A DNA stretch of 64,000 nt from Mucilaginibacter celer. GTDB taxonomy: Bacteria > Bacteroidota > Bacteroidia > Sphingobacteriales > Sphingobacteriaceae. Positions 51,568 to 60,932 of this stretch are shown here, in pieces. Numbering within the stretch: position 1 is the first letter of the stretch; each line of letters begins with the position of its first letter. The stretch is taken from positions 248,001 to 312,000 of the forward strand of contig NZ_CP032869.1 of NCBI RefSeq assembly GCF_003576455.2. Direction: 5' to 3'. Made by a program: the position numbers and the translations under genes. The notes under the pieces are model-generated. The model worked only from the letters and a program-made list of their open reading frames with translations. It ran no database searches and was not told where the DNA came from.

Positions 51568-52992
51568 ATGATGAAAAGATCTAAATATTCAATTATAGCA
51601 TTAAGTTCGTTAGTAATGCTGTATAGCACCGGTTGCCAAAAGCAACTGGATATAAAGCCTAAAGATGATGTTGAACAAAATCAGGCTATAAAAACATCAA
51701 AAGATGTGCAGGGCGTGCTTATTGGAGCATATACCGCAGCCGGACTGAGAGGATTATATGGAGGCAGATTCCAATCAACCAATGATTTTTTGGCCGATGA
51801 CGGCGATTTTTCCTATTTCGGCACATTTTCTGAATATACCGAGTTGGCGAATAAGACGATAACTATTAATAATGCCTTTGTTGAAGGAGTATGGGATGTT
51901 GGATACAATACCATTAACGTATGTAATAACGTTTTGGCCAACCTTAACCTGGTTGATGCCGCCAATAAAGACAGGGTAGAGGGCGAAGCCAAGTTTTTAC
52001 GTGGTATGACCTATTTCGACCTGGCACGTTGTTTTGGCAAGGCATGGAACGATGGCACTCCGGCTTCAAATTTGGCGGTACCTATTGTTTTAACGCCCAC
52101 TACAAGCATTCCGGGCATTCAAAGGGTATCTCGTAATACAGTTGCCGAAGTATATGCACAGGCTATCGCTGATCTTAAGGTTGCCGAAGCCAAGCTTACC
52201 AACGATCCAAGCCCGTCATCAAGAACTCCGTATGCCGATTCATTTGCAGCATCGGCAATATTGGCGAGGATATATCTTACCCAGGAAAACTTTACGGCGG
52301 CAGAAGAGGAAGCGACAAAGATTATCAGTTCAGGAGCGTTCTCATTGGTTAGCGATTTCGGAAGCGAGTTTCAGCATCCCACACAGCCTACACGTGTGTT
52401 TAACAGCACTGAAGATATCTTTGCCATCCAAATCTCCAATCAATCGGGCTTTAATGCTTTAAACGAAGTTTTTGCCAGTTCTGACTACAGTGGAAGGGGC
52501 GAAACGATCATAAACGAACAGCATTTTGCAAGGTATGAAGCCGGAGATAAAAGAGCCGATGAGTTTTATTATGATGGCTCTGATAACTATACCGCTAAAT
52601 TCAATAACACCTTCGGTAACGTAATATTAGTTCGATTGGCCGAAATATATTTGATAAGAGCCGAAGCGAGGATAAGAAAAGCGGCTCCGGATTTATCAGG
52701 AGCAAAGGCTGATATAGATATTGTACGAAACCGCGCCAAATTAGCAGGAACTACAGCAACTACTGCAACTGCGTTGTTTGCTGTTGTAAAGCATGAGCGC
52801 CGTGTTGAACTGGCCTTTGAAGGGTTCAGATTATGGGATTTAAAACGTTATAAAGAAACAACTGTAACTACCGATGAAAATGGAGATGTTGTTGATTCGT
52901 TCCCGTGGAATTCTCCTAAACTGGTATTCCCGATTCCAAAACGCGAGCGCGATGCAAATCCTTCATTGCCGCAAAATGAGGGGTATCAATAA
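51568..52992 (+). CDS. SusD/RagB-type outer-membrane lipoprotein
   Basis: This 474-residue lipoprotein has a signal peptide with the lipobox YSTGC (Cys23) and the SusD helical TPR fold: ALIGAYTAAG-type VLIGAYTAAG, TMTYFDLARCFG-like GMTYFDLARCFG, and the C-terminal ERRVELAFEGFRLWDLKRY that marks the family. I chose ATG 51568; an in-frame TTG lies two codons earlier. It pairs with the SusC transporter 13 bases upstream and forms its lid for ligand capture. Confidence 0.95.
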   Translation: MMKRSKYSIIALSSLVMLYSTGCQKQLDIKPKDDVEQNQAIKTSKDVQGVLIGAYTAAGLRGLYGGRFQSTNDFLADDGDFSYFGTFSEYTELANKTITINNAFVEGVWDVGYNTINVCNNVLANLNLVDAANKDRVEGEAKFLRGMTYFDLARCFGKAWNDGTPASNLAVPIVLTPTTSIPGIQRVSRNTVAEVYAQAIADLKVAEAKLTNDPSPSSRTPYADSFAASAILARIYLTQENFTAAEEEATKIISSGAFSLVSDFGSEFQHPTQPTRVFNSTEDIFAIQISNQSGFNALNEVFASSDYSGRGETIINEQHFARYEAGDKRADEFYYDGSDNYTAKFNNTFGNVILVRLAEIYLIRAEARIRKAAPDLSGAKADIDIVRNRAKLAGTTATTATALFAVVKHERRVELAFEGFRLWDLKRYKETTVTTDENGDVVDSFPWNSPKLVFPIPKRERDANPSLPQNEGYQ

Positions 52993-53013
52993 TCTGCAAA
53001 ATCAGTAATAATG

Positions 53014-53044
53014 ATCCCGGTGATTTTATCATCGGGATTTTTTG
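53014..53044 (+). terminator. terminator after the susCD pair
   Basis: ATCCCGGTGAT (53014-53024), a TTT loop and ATCATCGGGAT (53028-53038), with one G-T pair, are followed by a run of T. The remainder of the gap to 53421 holds no supported gene. Confidence 0.9.
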
Positions 53045-53421
53045 TTTTAACGATGAGTGTATTTAGCCTTTCCTTTTAAATAGTGGCCCATAATACCTAC
53101 TCAATGTAAAGTTACAACACGGCATCAATATTCAACACTTTCACCTCTTGTATGCAAATCAAGGTTGAGGACTTATTTTTCTTTGTTACATTATATCCAA
53201 CCGGGATGAATTACGAAGAACGCAGGCAAGGTGAGTCTGTGGCTTTACTTTCAGTTTGATAATTGCCCGGATTTTAGGCTATTCATATTTAGAAGTGATC
53301 GCACTATGCATGAGTCAATTTAGAAAAAAACCATGTTGAAGATAAATTATCCCAAAACGCATATCAGGTAATATCATGCTCTTTTCGGGCAATATTAACT
53401 GGAACACTCTCTAAAAACAAA

Positions 53422-53449
53422 CAAGGCCCCTCATCACTGAAGGGCCTTG
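53422..53449 (-). terminator. terminator of gldJ
   Basis: Read on the minus strand, CAAGGCCCTTCA, a GTGA loop and TGAGGGGCCTTG form a 12-base stem followed by TTTGTTTTT. It ends 23 bases after the gldJ stop. Confidence 0.9.
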
Positions 53450-53472
53450 CCTAATATTTCTGCAAATTAAAA

Positions 53473-55131
53473 TTACCTCGCTTTATAAGGCTTAGCCTTT
53501 TTAACCGGATAATGCGGCTTACCGTTAGGATTAATCTCAGGCGCACCAACCATGGTCATGGCACAACGGAAACCAACCTCGGCACTTGCTTCGTCCTGAT
53601 CCATAAAACGGCGTGTGGCCGGGTTTAGCCAGTAAGCCATATCATTCCATGATCCGCCTTTGTAAATTTTCGAGTGATCGTTTACAAGGGTTGTAGTTCC
53701 GTAAAGAGCTTTGTTAACTTCGTCTTTCTCGCCTCTTGCATCAGGGTTATAAGCTTTACCCGAATTTTTAGGTAATAGCGAGTCAATTGGCAATGAGCCG
53801 TTTTGTGTATTGGCAAGTGGCGCGTTAGGGCTGGCAGCCTGTGCCGCAGCACTTTGTTGTTGCAATGCCAGCAGATCGGCGTATTTCAGTTTTTTGTTAG
53901 AGTGTGCCGGATCTTTAATTGGTTTGCCGTATTTGTCTTTAGCGTAGCGGCCTTTTGAAGGGTCGGCCAAACGTTTGTTTGTAAATTCGTTACCACGGAA
54001 AGGGTTAAAATCTTCAAACTCTTCAAAGGATGTTTGGCGATAGGTATCGGCCACCCACTCGTTAACGTTGCCTGCCATGTTGTACAAACCAAAATCGTTA
54101 GGCTGGTATGAACGTACAGGGGCTGTTATGTCGGCCTTATCGTTCAGGTAACCACCCACACCCGCGTTGTCACCGGCGCCACGTTTAAAGTTGGCCATGA
54201 TCAAACCACGTGTTTTGCTTTTGGCCGAACGCACACCAAGACCGTTCCATGGATATACTTTACCGTCGTCAATATTTTCAAACTGCGTATTGCCCGCTAA
54301 AGCCAAAGCTGCATATTCCCATTCAGCTTCTGATGGCAGACGATAGTTTTGTTTCAGGATGCCGTCTTCCATACGTACCGGGCGTACAGATTTGCCGCCT
54401 TTACCGGTGCCTGCCTGTGCATTAGGACTCAGGTTTGGCATCATCTTTTTACCGTCGATACCTGCACCTGTCATCTGGCCGTTCAGGTAAATATCGGTGT
54501 TGAATGGTTGCCCGTTAGCAGCTATGCCCGCATCGCCGCCGCCGCCTTTTTTGCCCATATCTTTCCAGGCTACCATACGGCCTGTTTCGCGCAAAATATT
54601 TTCGTTGGTACGGTCGGTACGCCATGAGCAGTAGGCCTGCGCCTGATCCCAGGTTACACCAACAACCGGGTAATCCTGAAAGCCGGGGTGGCGAAGGTAG
54701 TTATCTACGTAAGGTTCGTTATATGATAATTTTCGGCGCCATACCAGGGTATCGGGTACAGCGTTATAGTACAATTCACGATCTGCCGGAAAGGTGATAT
54801 CAATCCAGTGCAGGTAATCAAGCCAATCCTGGTTGGATACTTCGGTTTCGTCCATATAAAACGACGGAACGGTAACCCTGCGCCTAACATTGTTATAATC
54901 ATAAGTTACATCCTGATCGGCACTGCCGCCCATTACAAAGGTACCACCTTCAATAGGTACAAGGCCCGGACCGGGAGCAGGGTGCGCCTGCCTGAAACGT
55001 TGATAACCACCGTTGTTTTTATCATTATAGGTGATACCGGTTTTTTGCGATTGCTCACGTTTACTGCAGCTACTCATCACGGCACCTAAAGCCAACAGTC
55101 CCAGAGCAGTTTTAGTAAAAAGTATTTTCAT
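53473..55131 (-). CDS. gldJ: gliding motility / type IX secretion lipoprotein GldJ
   Basis: This 552-residue lipoprotein (lipobox ending Cys22, MSSC) has a formylglycine-generating-enzyme (SUMF1) type fold: FVMGGSADQD, SFYMDETEVSNQDWLDYLHW, PVVGVTWDQAQAYCSWR, YRLPSEAEWEYAA, and a C-terminal GSWNDMAYW/GFRCAM. Enzyme activity is not expected; in Bacteroidota GldJ is needed for type IX secretion and gliding and stabilises GldK and other parts. Its length and insert (about residues 375-480) match GldJ better than GldK. It is divergent from porV, as an indirect sign of a T9SS cluster. Confidence 0.88.
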   Translation of the reverse strand: MKILFTKTALGLLALGAVMSSCSKREQSQKTGITYNDKNNGGYQRFRQAHPAPGPGLVPIEGGTFVMGGSADQDVTYDYNNVRRRVTVPSFYMDETEVSNQDWLDYLHWIDITFPADRELYYNAVPDTLVWRRKLSYNEPYVDNYLRHPGFQDYPVVGVTWDQAQAYCSWRTDRTNENILRETGRMVAWKDMGKKGGGGDAGIAANGQPFNTDIYLNGQMTGAGIDGKKMMPNLSPNAQAGTGKGGKSVRPVRMEDGILKQNYRLPSEAEWEYAALALAGNTQFENIDDGKVYPWNGLGVRSAKSKTRGLIMANFKRGAGDNAGVGGYLNDKADITAPVRSYQPNDFGLYNMAGNVNEWVADTYRQTSFEEFEDFNPFRGNEFTNKRLADPSKGRYAKDKYGKPIKDPAHSNKKLKYADLLALQQQSAAAQAASPNAPLANTQNGSLPIDSLLPKNSGKAYNPDARGEKDEVNKALYGTTTLVNDHSKIYKGGSWNDMAYWLNPATRRFMDQDEASAEVGFRCAMTMVGAPEINPNGKPHYPVKKAKPYKAR

Positions 55132-55332
55132 ATTTTTACAGTTATATTAAGTCGTAAATTTATAAAAAAATGAATACAGTACTTAGTTTTGTATGCCATT
55201 ATTTATAAATAAATAGTACAGTTATCAGGCCTTTTAACGAAAATTTAATGAAATTAGTTGCGCCGATCTGATTTTTTTGATTTAACTTTCAATAAAAAGG
55301 TAGCTTAAAAAATACAGATCAAACTTTTACCT

Positions 55333-55340
55333 TATTTTTG
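55333..55340 (+). promoter_or_regulatory. -7 box for porV
   Basis: TATTTTTG is an exact TAnnTTTG match 35 bases before the porV ATG, in the 244-base gap divergent to gldJ. Confidence 0.5.
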
Positions 55341-55375
55341 TTTAATACAAATACTGTACCACCTAACTCCTATAA

Positions 55376-56536
55376 ATGAAGTTTTTTACATTAAGCCGCG
55401 TTATATTACTTGCCCCTTTTTTATTGCCTGTAGCAGTAGCGGCGCAAACCGGCACCAATACTAACGGAAGTAACATTAATGCCATACCTACCGAAGTAGC
55501 CTTCCTGAACATCTCGCCCGATTCACGCTCAGGTGCAATGGGTGATGCAGGTGTAGCTTTAACGCCCGATGTTAATGCCAACTTCTGGAATCCATCTAAA
55601 CTTGCTTTTTTAGAAAGTGACGATGCTTTGTCATTATCATACAGCCCCTGGTTGCGCCATCTGGTTCCCGATATCAGCCTGTCGTACCTAAGCTATGCAC
55701 ATAAAATTGACGATCGTAATACCCTCGGTGCTTCCCTTCGTTATTTTAACTACGGTTCTATCCCGCTGGCCGATGATAATGCCAACCAGCAGGGTAACTA
55801 TACGCCTAATGAGTTTTCGCTCGATGTTTCGTTTGCCCGTAAATTCGGCGACAATTTTTCGCTCGCTTTAACGGGTCGTTACATCCACTCTAATATTTCA
55901 AGCGTGGCATTTGCAACCAATGCGGGGCAAACCACCAAAGCTGGGAATGCCTTTGCGGCCGATATCTCCCTGTACTACCGCGCTCCTTACGGCGATGGCA
56001 ATACCTTTGCTTTTGGTACCAATATATCCAACGTGGGCACAAAAATTGGATTTAGCGACGTGGGACCAAAGTACTTCCTGCCAACCAACCTTAAAATAGG
56101 GATAGCCAATACCTGGAAACTTGACGATATTAACGAGTTTACCGCTGCGCTCGATCTGAATAAGCTGTTGGTGCCAACCCCGCCTATAAAGGATGGCAAC
56201 GGTAATATTATAAAGGGACATGATAATGATGTTTCGGTTCCGGCCGGTGTTTTTCAATCATTTGGCGATGCTCCGGGCGGTTTCAGCGAAGAAATAAAAG
56301 AAATCACCCTATCACCAGGTTTTGAGTACTGGTACAATAAGCAGTTTGCCCTGCGTGCCGGTTATTTTTACGAAAACCCGATGAAGGGCGGCAGGCACTA
56401 CCTTACCATGGGTGTAGGCTTTAAATACAACGTTTTCAATTTCGATTTTTCATACCTGGCGGCCAGCCAGCAAAACAGCGCCCTTGCTAATACGCTGCGT
56501 TTTACGCTATCGGCAAATTTTGGTGCTACAAAGTAA
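55376..56536 (+). CDS. porV: type IX secretion outer-membrane channel protein PorV
   Basis: This 386-residue outer-membrane beta-barrel has a signal peptide ending at VAAQ (about 23), the family start AIPTEVAFLNISPDSRSGAMGDAGVALTPDVNA, and FadL-like strands. PorV (LptO) is a shuttle that receives T9SS cargo and hands it to the PorU sortase. porU, often next to porV and gldJ, is not found here. It ends 2 bases before ispF. Confidence 0.92.
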   Translation: MKFFTLSRVILLAPFLLPVAVAAQTGTNTNGSNINAIPTEVAFLNISPDSRSGAMGDAGVALTPDVNANFWNPSKLAFLESDDALSLSYSPWLRHLVPDISLSYLSYAHKIDDRNTLGASLRYFNYGSIPLADDNANQQGNYTPNEFSLDVSFARKFGDNFSLALTGRYIHSNISSVAFATNAGQTTKAGNAFAADISLYYRAPYGDGNTFAFGTNISNVGTKIGFSDVGPKYFLPTNLKIGIANTWKLDDINEFTAALDLNKLLVPTPPIKDGNGNIIKGHDNDVSVPAGVFQSFGDAPGGFSEEIKEITLSPGFEYWYNKQFALRAGYFYENPMKGGRHYLTMGVGFKYNVFNFDFSYLAASQQNSALANTLRFTLSANFGATK

Positions 56537-56538
56537 TA

Positions 56539-57024
56539 ATGGGTAAAATAAAAGTAGGTTTTGGGTTTGATGTACACCAGTTAAAAGAAAATCACCCATT
56601 TGTTTTAGGCGGAGTTAAGCTGGAGCACCATGCCGGTGCTTACGGTCACTCGGATGCCGATGTATTGTTACATGCTATTTGCGATGCTTTATTAGGTGCA
56701 GCTAACCTGCGCGATATCGGCTTTCACTTCTCTAATAAAGACGAACGCTGGAGAGGGATCAGCAGTCTGATCCTGTTGCAGCATGTCGTAGCATTGTTGA
56801 AAGAAAAAAACTATGTTATTGGCAATATCGATGCCATGGTGTGCCTTGAAGCGCCAAAGATCAATCCGCATATCCCTGCTATGAAAGGGTATATTGCCGA
56901 AGCGGCGGGTATTGAGGAAGAGGATATTTCTATTAAAGCTACTACCAACGAGCAAATGGGATTTATTGGCAGGGAAGAGGGGGTTGTGGCTTATGCTGTT
57001 TGTTTGATTGAGCGGGGGGCGTAA
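56539..57024 (+). CDS. ispF: 2-C-methyl-D-erythritol 2,4-cyclodiphosphate synthase
   Basis: This 161-residue enzyme of the MEP isoprenoid pathway forms the cyclic diphosphate and releases CMP. It has GFGFDVHQL (metal His/Asp), HSDADVLLHAICDALLGA, and the C-terminal KATTNEQMGFIGREEG. It follows porV by 2 bases and is followed by a strong terminator. Confidence 0.97.
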   Translation: MGKIKVGFGFDVHQLKENHPFVLGGVKLEHHAGAYGHSDADVLLHAICDALLGAANLRDIGFHFSNKDERWRGISSLILLQHVVALLKEKNYVIGNIDAMVCLEAPKINPHIPAMKGYIAEAAGIEEEDISIKATTNEQMGFIGREEGVVAYAVCLIERGA

Positions 57025-57075
57025 TACCAGGCAAAGGTGTAGGTGTTTGAATTATTATCATTTTTACAGAGTAAA

Positions 57076-57109
57076 AAAAGGCCCGTAATTTTTTATTTAC
57101 GGGCCTTTT
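57076..57109 (+). terminator. terminator of porV-ispF
   Basis: AAAAGGCCCGTAA and TTACGGGCCTTTT form a 13-base stem around a T-rich loop (TTTTTTAT), ending in a T run. Confidence 0.93.
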
Positions 57110-57124
57110 TATCTCCCGTTCCGT

Positions 57125-57256
57125 CAGGGTCTCTCGCAGAGGACCCTGAGGGTCTTTCGCTCTTTTGCACGCTACATTACTACTAACTCTAAAACTCGTA
57201 GTCCGTGTATGAGACTTGCATTGCGTATACCTCAAGGTACTCTGCGAGAGACCCTG
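57125..57256. repeat. inverted repeat, CAGGGTCTCTCGCAGAG
   Basis: CAGGGTCTCTCGCAGAG (57125-57141) and its exact reverse complement (57240-57256) are 98 bases apart, and both arms are followed or preceded by related CCTGAGGG strings. It lies between convergent genes. Confidence 0.75.
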
Positions 57257-57271
57257 AGGGGACGCGAAACT

Positions 57272-60200
57272 CTAAACTTTATTCTTATCCCCCTCAACCT
57301 TCACATTCCCGGTACGCTTCAATACCCCCCAGCCACTCAGCTCACCTTTCAATGCCTTACGCACCGATTTAAACAGCACATAATACATTAGCTGCCTCCA
57401 CATAAAGCGCTGCGGAATAATATAAACAAGCTTCCTGTAATCCTCTTTCTCCATCCGGAAGGCGATGATGCCCACTATAAAATCAACAATAACAAAAGCT
57501 GCATAGTATATCAGCATTTTCTCGGGCTTTTCGCCAAATAAGGCAAACAGCATCATTAAATCGGCCAGCGGCGAGAACAATGGCAATATGATCTGGAAGA
57601 TAAGGATATTCGGCATCCCCACCATCCCGAAAAATTTATACTTTTTATTAAACAGCGCGTCGCGGTTTTTCCAAAAGCTTTGCATTACGCCAAAACTCCA
57701 GCGGAAACGCTGTTTAAGCAGCATATTGATGGTTTCCGGAGCCTCGGTATAGGCTACAGCCTCGGCGCAGTTGCGTACCACGTAGCCTTGTTTAAGGATG
57801 CGCATGGTTAAATCACAATCTTCCGCAAGTGTATCGTAAGTAAAGCCGCCTGCTTTAAAGATAGCCGATTTACGGAATGCTCCGATAGCACCCGGTACTA
57901 CGGTGATGCTATTGATCAGGTCAAAAGCACGGCGGTCCATATTTTGGGCAGTGATGTATTCTATCGATTGCCAGCGGGTGATGATATTGTTTTCGTTGCC
58001 CACTTTTACGGTGCCTGCCACCGCGCCAATTTCAGCATCGGTAAAGTAGGTCATCAGCTGATAAACGGCATCGGTTTTAAGCTGCGTATCTGCATCAATA
58101 CAAACCACAAAATCGTTTTGAGCATGGGTAATACCAAAGTTCAGGGCCGAGGCTTTACCGCCGTTTGGTTTGGTTAAGATCTTAACCAGCGGGTTACCGG
58201 CATAGGCAGCTTCTACAACGGCATATGTTTTATCCTTCGATCCGTCATCAACAAAAATGATCTCGAATGATGGATAGTCGGTTTTCAGCAAGCTTTGAAT
58301 AGTAGCTACGGCATTTACCTCTTCATTATAGGCCGGTACAATGATGCTTACCGCAGGCATTACATCTGTATCGCGGTTTAATTTTTTCGATTTTTTATCC
58401 TCGCTGCGCTGCCTAACCGCTAAAATACCGATTAACACAATACGCCCGATGGCCAGGAATATAGCCGACAGGAAGATGTAAACCAGCGTCCAGTTCAGGT
58501 AGTAATACCCATGCACAAACATATCATAAGCCGGCCCGAAAATGCCTGGTTCCGCTTTAATCGGCGGCATTAAATCGGCTTTGGTTTTGCCCAATACATC
58601 GGCAATGGTGGTAAACTGGTAACCGTGCGCTTTAAAGTAATGGATTATTGCAGGCAGGGCTTTCACAGTTTCCTCGCGGGTGTCACCACCGGCATCGTGC
58701 AACAGTATCATCGATCCGTTATCTTTTTGACGGATGGTACGGGCGATAATGCTATCGGCAGTAACACCGGGCTGCCAGTCCCACGGGTCGATAGATTCGC
58801 CAATGGTGATATAGCTTTGGCGGCGGCTTTCGGCAACCGGGATAACCTCGGCCAGCGTTTGCGGCTCGGCATCGGCATTAAACGGCGGCCTGAACAAAAT
58901 GGTACTGCGGCCTGTTACCGATTCAATAAGCTTACGCGTTGAGTTAAGCTCCAGTATTACTCGCTGCAAACTGATGGTTGAAATATCAGGGTGAAAAAAC
59001 GTATGATTACCTATCTCATATCCTTCCTCATACTCACGCCTTAGGATCTGGATGTTTTTTTCGGCCATCGATCCTACAACGAAAAATGCAGCGGGTACAT
59101 TTTCTTTTTTCAGGATATCGAGGATGCGCGGCGTAAAATCAGGGTCCGGACCGTCATCAAAAGTTAATACCACTTTTTTAGGTGCATAACCGTACCTGCG
59201 GATCACATACTTAGTTGGCAGTTTTTTATAGGTTTGATCGAGGATGGTATAGGTGGCGCTATCCATCTTTACATCAATTAAACCGGTAGTAGGGGTGGTG
59301 ATGAGGTCAAGTACCTCGCCATCGCCGTCATAATCAACATTTACCCGGTTATTTAAACCTACAGTGGTAAGTTTCTTCATGTCGATGCCGGTTTTCTTCA
59401 GCGAATCGATTGATAGGTTTTTCTGGAAGAAAGTCCACAATCGTGGGTCTTCTGCACCTAAGCGCCAAAGGGCCACGCCTCCGGTTGCCCAGTCGTCGGC
59501 CATGCGGATCACGTTAAAATTGGTAGCCGCGTCGGTAAAATAAACTACATGGTCAAGGCTGTCCTTATCCATATAGGTATAATGCAGGTTGGCCGAATTT
59601 GGATCGAAGGTTATCTTACTTTTTTGCTCTTCGGCGGTACTGATAGCCTGCTGGTAGCCCATGGTTTTACCCACGCTGCTTTCGCGCCAGTCGTAAGCGC
59701 CGCCGGCAAAGGTTAATATGATTTTTTCTGATGGAACTTTCGAACAAACATCATCCAGGATCTGCTCAACCCAGCGCTGGTTTGATATATCGCCGGCATT
59801 GGTAGCTTCGTAATGTTCATCAATGGCCATGATAAACAGAAAGTCGTTTACATGCTGAAGCCTTGAAATATTAAATGTTTCATCTTCGGGCACTACGTTT
59901 TGTGTAACCAGGAAGCCTTTGGCATGCAGCGTTTGGTAAAGTTCATTCTGAAAAGCTACGTAGTTTTTGCTGTTGCGGTCGCGTAGCTCGTCAAAGTCAA
60001 CGTTAATGCCTTTTAACTTATATTTAGTTAATGAGTTTACTATACTGTTAATAAAGCCGTCACGTAGTTTTTTGTTATCAACAATACGGTCAACGTCTTT
60101 AGTATCGTAACCGCCATGGGCATTATCATAGTTTACATAGTTTGATAGCGATACAACGATGGGCTTGTTGTACTTTTTATTGAGATTCATCAAACCCGTA

Positions 60201-60646
60201 TCCAGTTTGGTAATAACGGTATCAACCTTCGGGGCGATAGAAAAACCTTCGCTCACAACCATGTCAAGGTGCGATAGGTTTACCACCAATGAGTTATAGG
60301 CCTGTGGTTCCCAGGCGCGATAGAAGGCGGCGTTTATCCGGTCTTTATTGTTAGGCTGTTTGAGCTGATGCTGTTTCCTGGCTTTTTCGAGTGCCTCGAT
60401 CTCCGATTTCTGGATGCGGAAAGATTTAAATTTGGTTGATCTTTTAAGCTGATCCAACTCCTCTTTCGACATTTTTTTAGGAGCCGGGTTAAGGTTTGGA
60501 AGATCGGGGTAATAAGTGGAGCGGATAGTGACAATTACGGCTATAATACCAATGACCAATACTACCAGCAGTACGCGGCTAAGCCATTTAAAACGGTTCC
60601 ACCTACCCGGGTTATCAGCCTGAAAAACTTGCTTGCTTGATGACAT
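57272..60646 (-). CDS. trifunctional GH18-like / polysaccharide deacetylase / GT2 membrane protein
   Basis: This 1124-residue protein has an N-terminal membrane anchor (about 20-42); a GH18-like domain (about 100-410) with GINVDFDEL, where the catalytic Glu position of the usual DxDxE reads Asp219; a NodB deacetylase domain with TFDDGP (Asp497, Asp498), NHTFFH (His548, His552) and RPPF; one or more spans (about 705-735); and a GT2 domain from about 765 with VPAYNEE, VDDGS, DADTQ, EDCDLT and QRFRW near 977, followed by C-terminal spans. The GT2 part resembles PgaC/HAS-type synthases. It may make, deacetylate and trim a beta-linked glycan. It is monocistronic. Confidence 0.88.
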   Translation of the reverse strand: MSSSKQVFQADNPGRWNRFKWLSRVLLVVLVIGIIAVIVTIRSTYYPDLPNLNPAPKKMSKEELDQLKRSTKFKSFRIQKSEIEALEKARKQHQLKQPNNKDRINAAFYRAWEPQAYNSLVVNLSHLDMVVSEGFSIAPKVDTVITKLDTGLMNLNKKYNKPIVVSLSNYVNYDNAHGGYDTKDVDRIVDNKKLRDGFINSIVNSLTKYKLKGINVDFDELRDRNSKNYVAFQNELYQTLHAKGFLVTQNVVPEDETFNISRLQHVNDFLFIMAIDEHYEATNAGDISNQRWVEQILDDVCSKVPSEKIILTFAGGAYDWRESSVGKTMGYQQAISTAEEQKSKITFDPNSANLHYTYMDKDSLDHVVYFTDAATNFNVIRMADDWATGGVALWRLGAEDPRLWTFFQKNLSIDSLKKTGIDMKKLTTVGLNNRVNVDYDGDGEVLDLITTPTTGLIDVKMDSATYTILDQTYKKLPTKYVIRRYGYAPKKVVLTFDDGPDPDFTPRILDILKKENVPAAFFVVGSMAEKNIQILRREYEEGYEIGNHTFFHPDISTISLQRVILELNSTRKLIESVTGRSTILFRPPFNADAEPQTLAEVIPVAESRRQSYITIGESIDPWDWQPGVTADSIIARTIRQKDNGSMILLHDAGGDTREETVKALPAIIHYFKAHGYQFTTIADVLGKTKADLMPPIKAEPGIFGPAYDMFVHGYYYLNWTLVYIFLSAIFLAIGRIVLIGILAVRQRSEDKKSKKLNRDTDVMPAVSIIVPAYNEEVNAVATIQSLLKTDYPSFEIIFVDDGSKDKTYAVVEAAYAGNPLVKILTKPNGGKASALNFGITHAQNDFVVCIDADTQLKTDAVYQLMTYFTDAEIGAVAGTVKVGNENNIITRWQSIEYITAQNMDRRAFDLINSITVVPGAIGAFRKSAIFKAGGFTYDTLAEDCDLTMRILKQGYVVRNCAEAVAYTEAPETINMLLKQRFRWSFGVMQSFWKNRDALFNKKYKFFGMVGMPNILIFQIILPLFSPLADLMMLFALFGEKPEKMLIYYAAFVIVDFIVGIIAFRMEKEDYRKLVYIIPQRFMWRQLMYYVLFKSVRKALKGELSGWGVLKRTGNVKVEGDKNKV

Positions 60647-60707
60647 TAAGTGATTTTACTTTGTTAAAAGTATAGGTTACTTATGAAGATTGTATGAATG
60701 GTATTGC

Positions 60708-60866
60708 TTAGCGTTTAGCCGTTTTAGCCGGCTCGATGCCCGAAAAATCAACCCCGCATTTGCAGTTACCACCGCAAGCCTTTTTGGTTGTAAGGCTTTT
60801 ATACATCATGCGGCCCAGGTAAAAAACCGCGCCTGCAAAAAGTAGTATAACAATGATGGTTTGCAT
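60708..60866 (-). CDS. FeoB-associated Cys-rich membrane protein
   Basis: This protein of about 52 residues has one membrane span (IIVILLFAGAVFYLG) and a Cys cluster CGGNCKCG, which fits the FeoB-associated Cys-rich family (PF12669-like). The frame is open to ATG 60890, but a perfect -7 box lies within those first codons, so I take the start at ATG 60866 (60872 is also possible). Neither feoA nor feoB is adjacent. A role beside ferrous iron uptake is inferred from the family alone. Confidence 0.7.
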   Translation of the reverse strand: MQTIIVILLFAGAVFYLGRMMYKSLTTKKACGGNCKCGVDFSGIEPAKTAKR

Positions 60867-60877
60867 ATTCATGTTTA

Positions 60878-60885
60878 CAAAATTA
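60878..60885 (-). promoter_or_regulatory. -7 box for the Cys-rich membrane protein
   Basis: On the minus strand this reads TAATTTTG, an exact TAnnTTTG match. It overlaps codons 2-5 of the longest possible reading frame, which argues that the true start lies downstream. Confidence 0.45.
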
Positions 60886-60932
60886 AGCATTATTTAACAT
60901 ATACGTATATCGCTACTTATTAGTATTGATTT

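Noticed and set aside
53045..53421. Possible short genes between susD and gldJ
   Set aside because: Only very short frames (such as a 17-codon one near 53208) without promoter or family signs are present.
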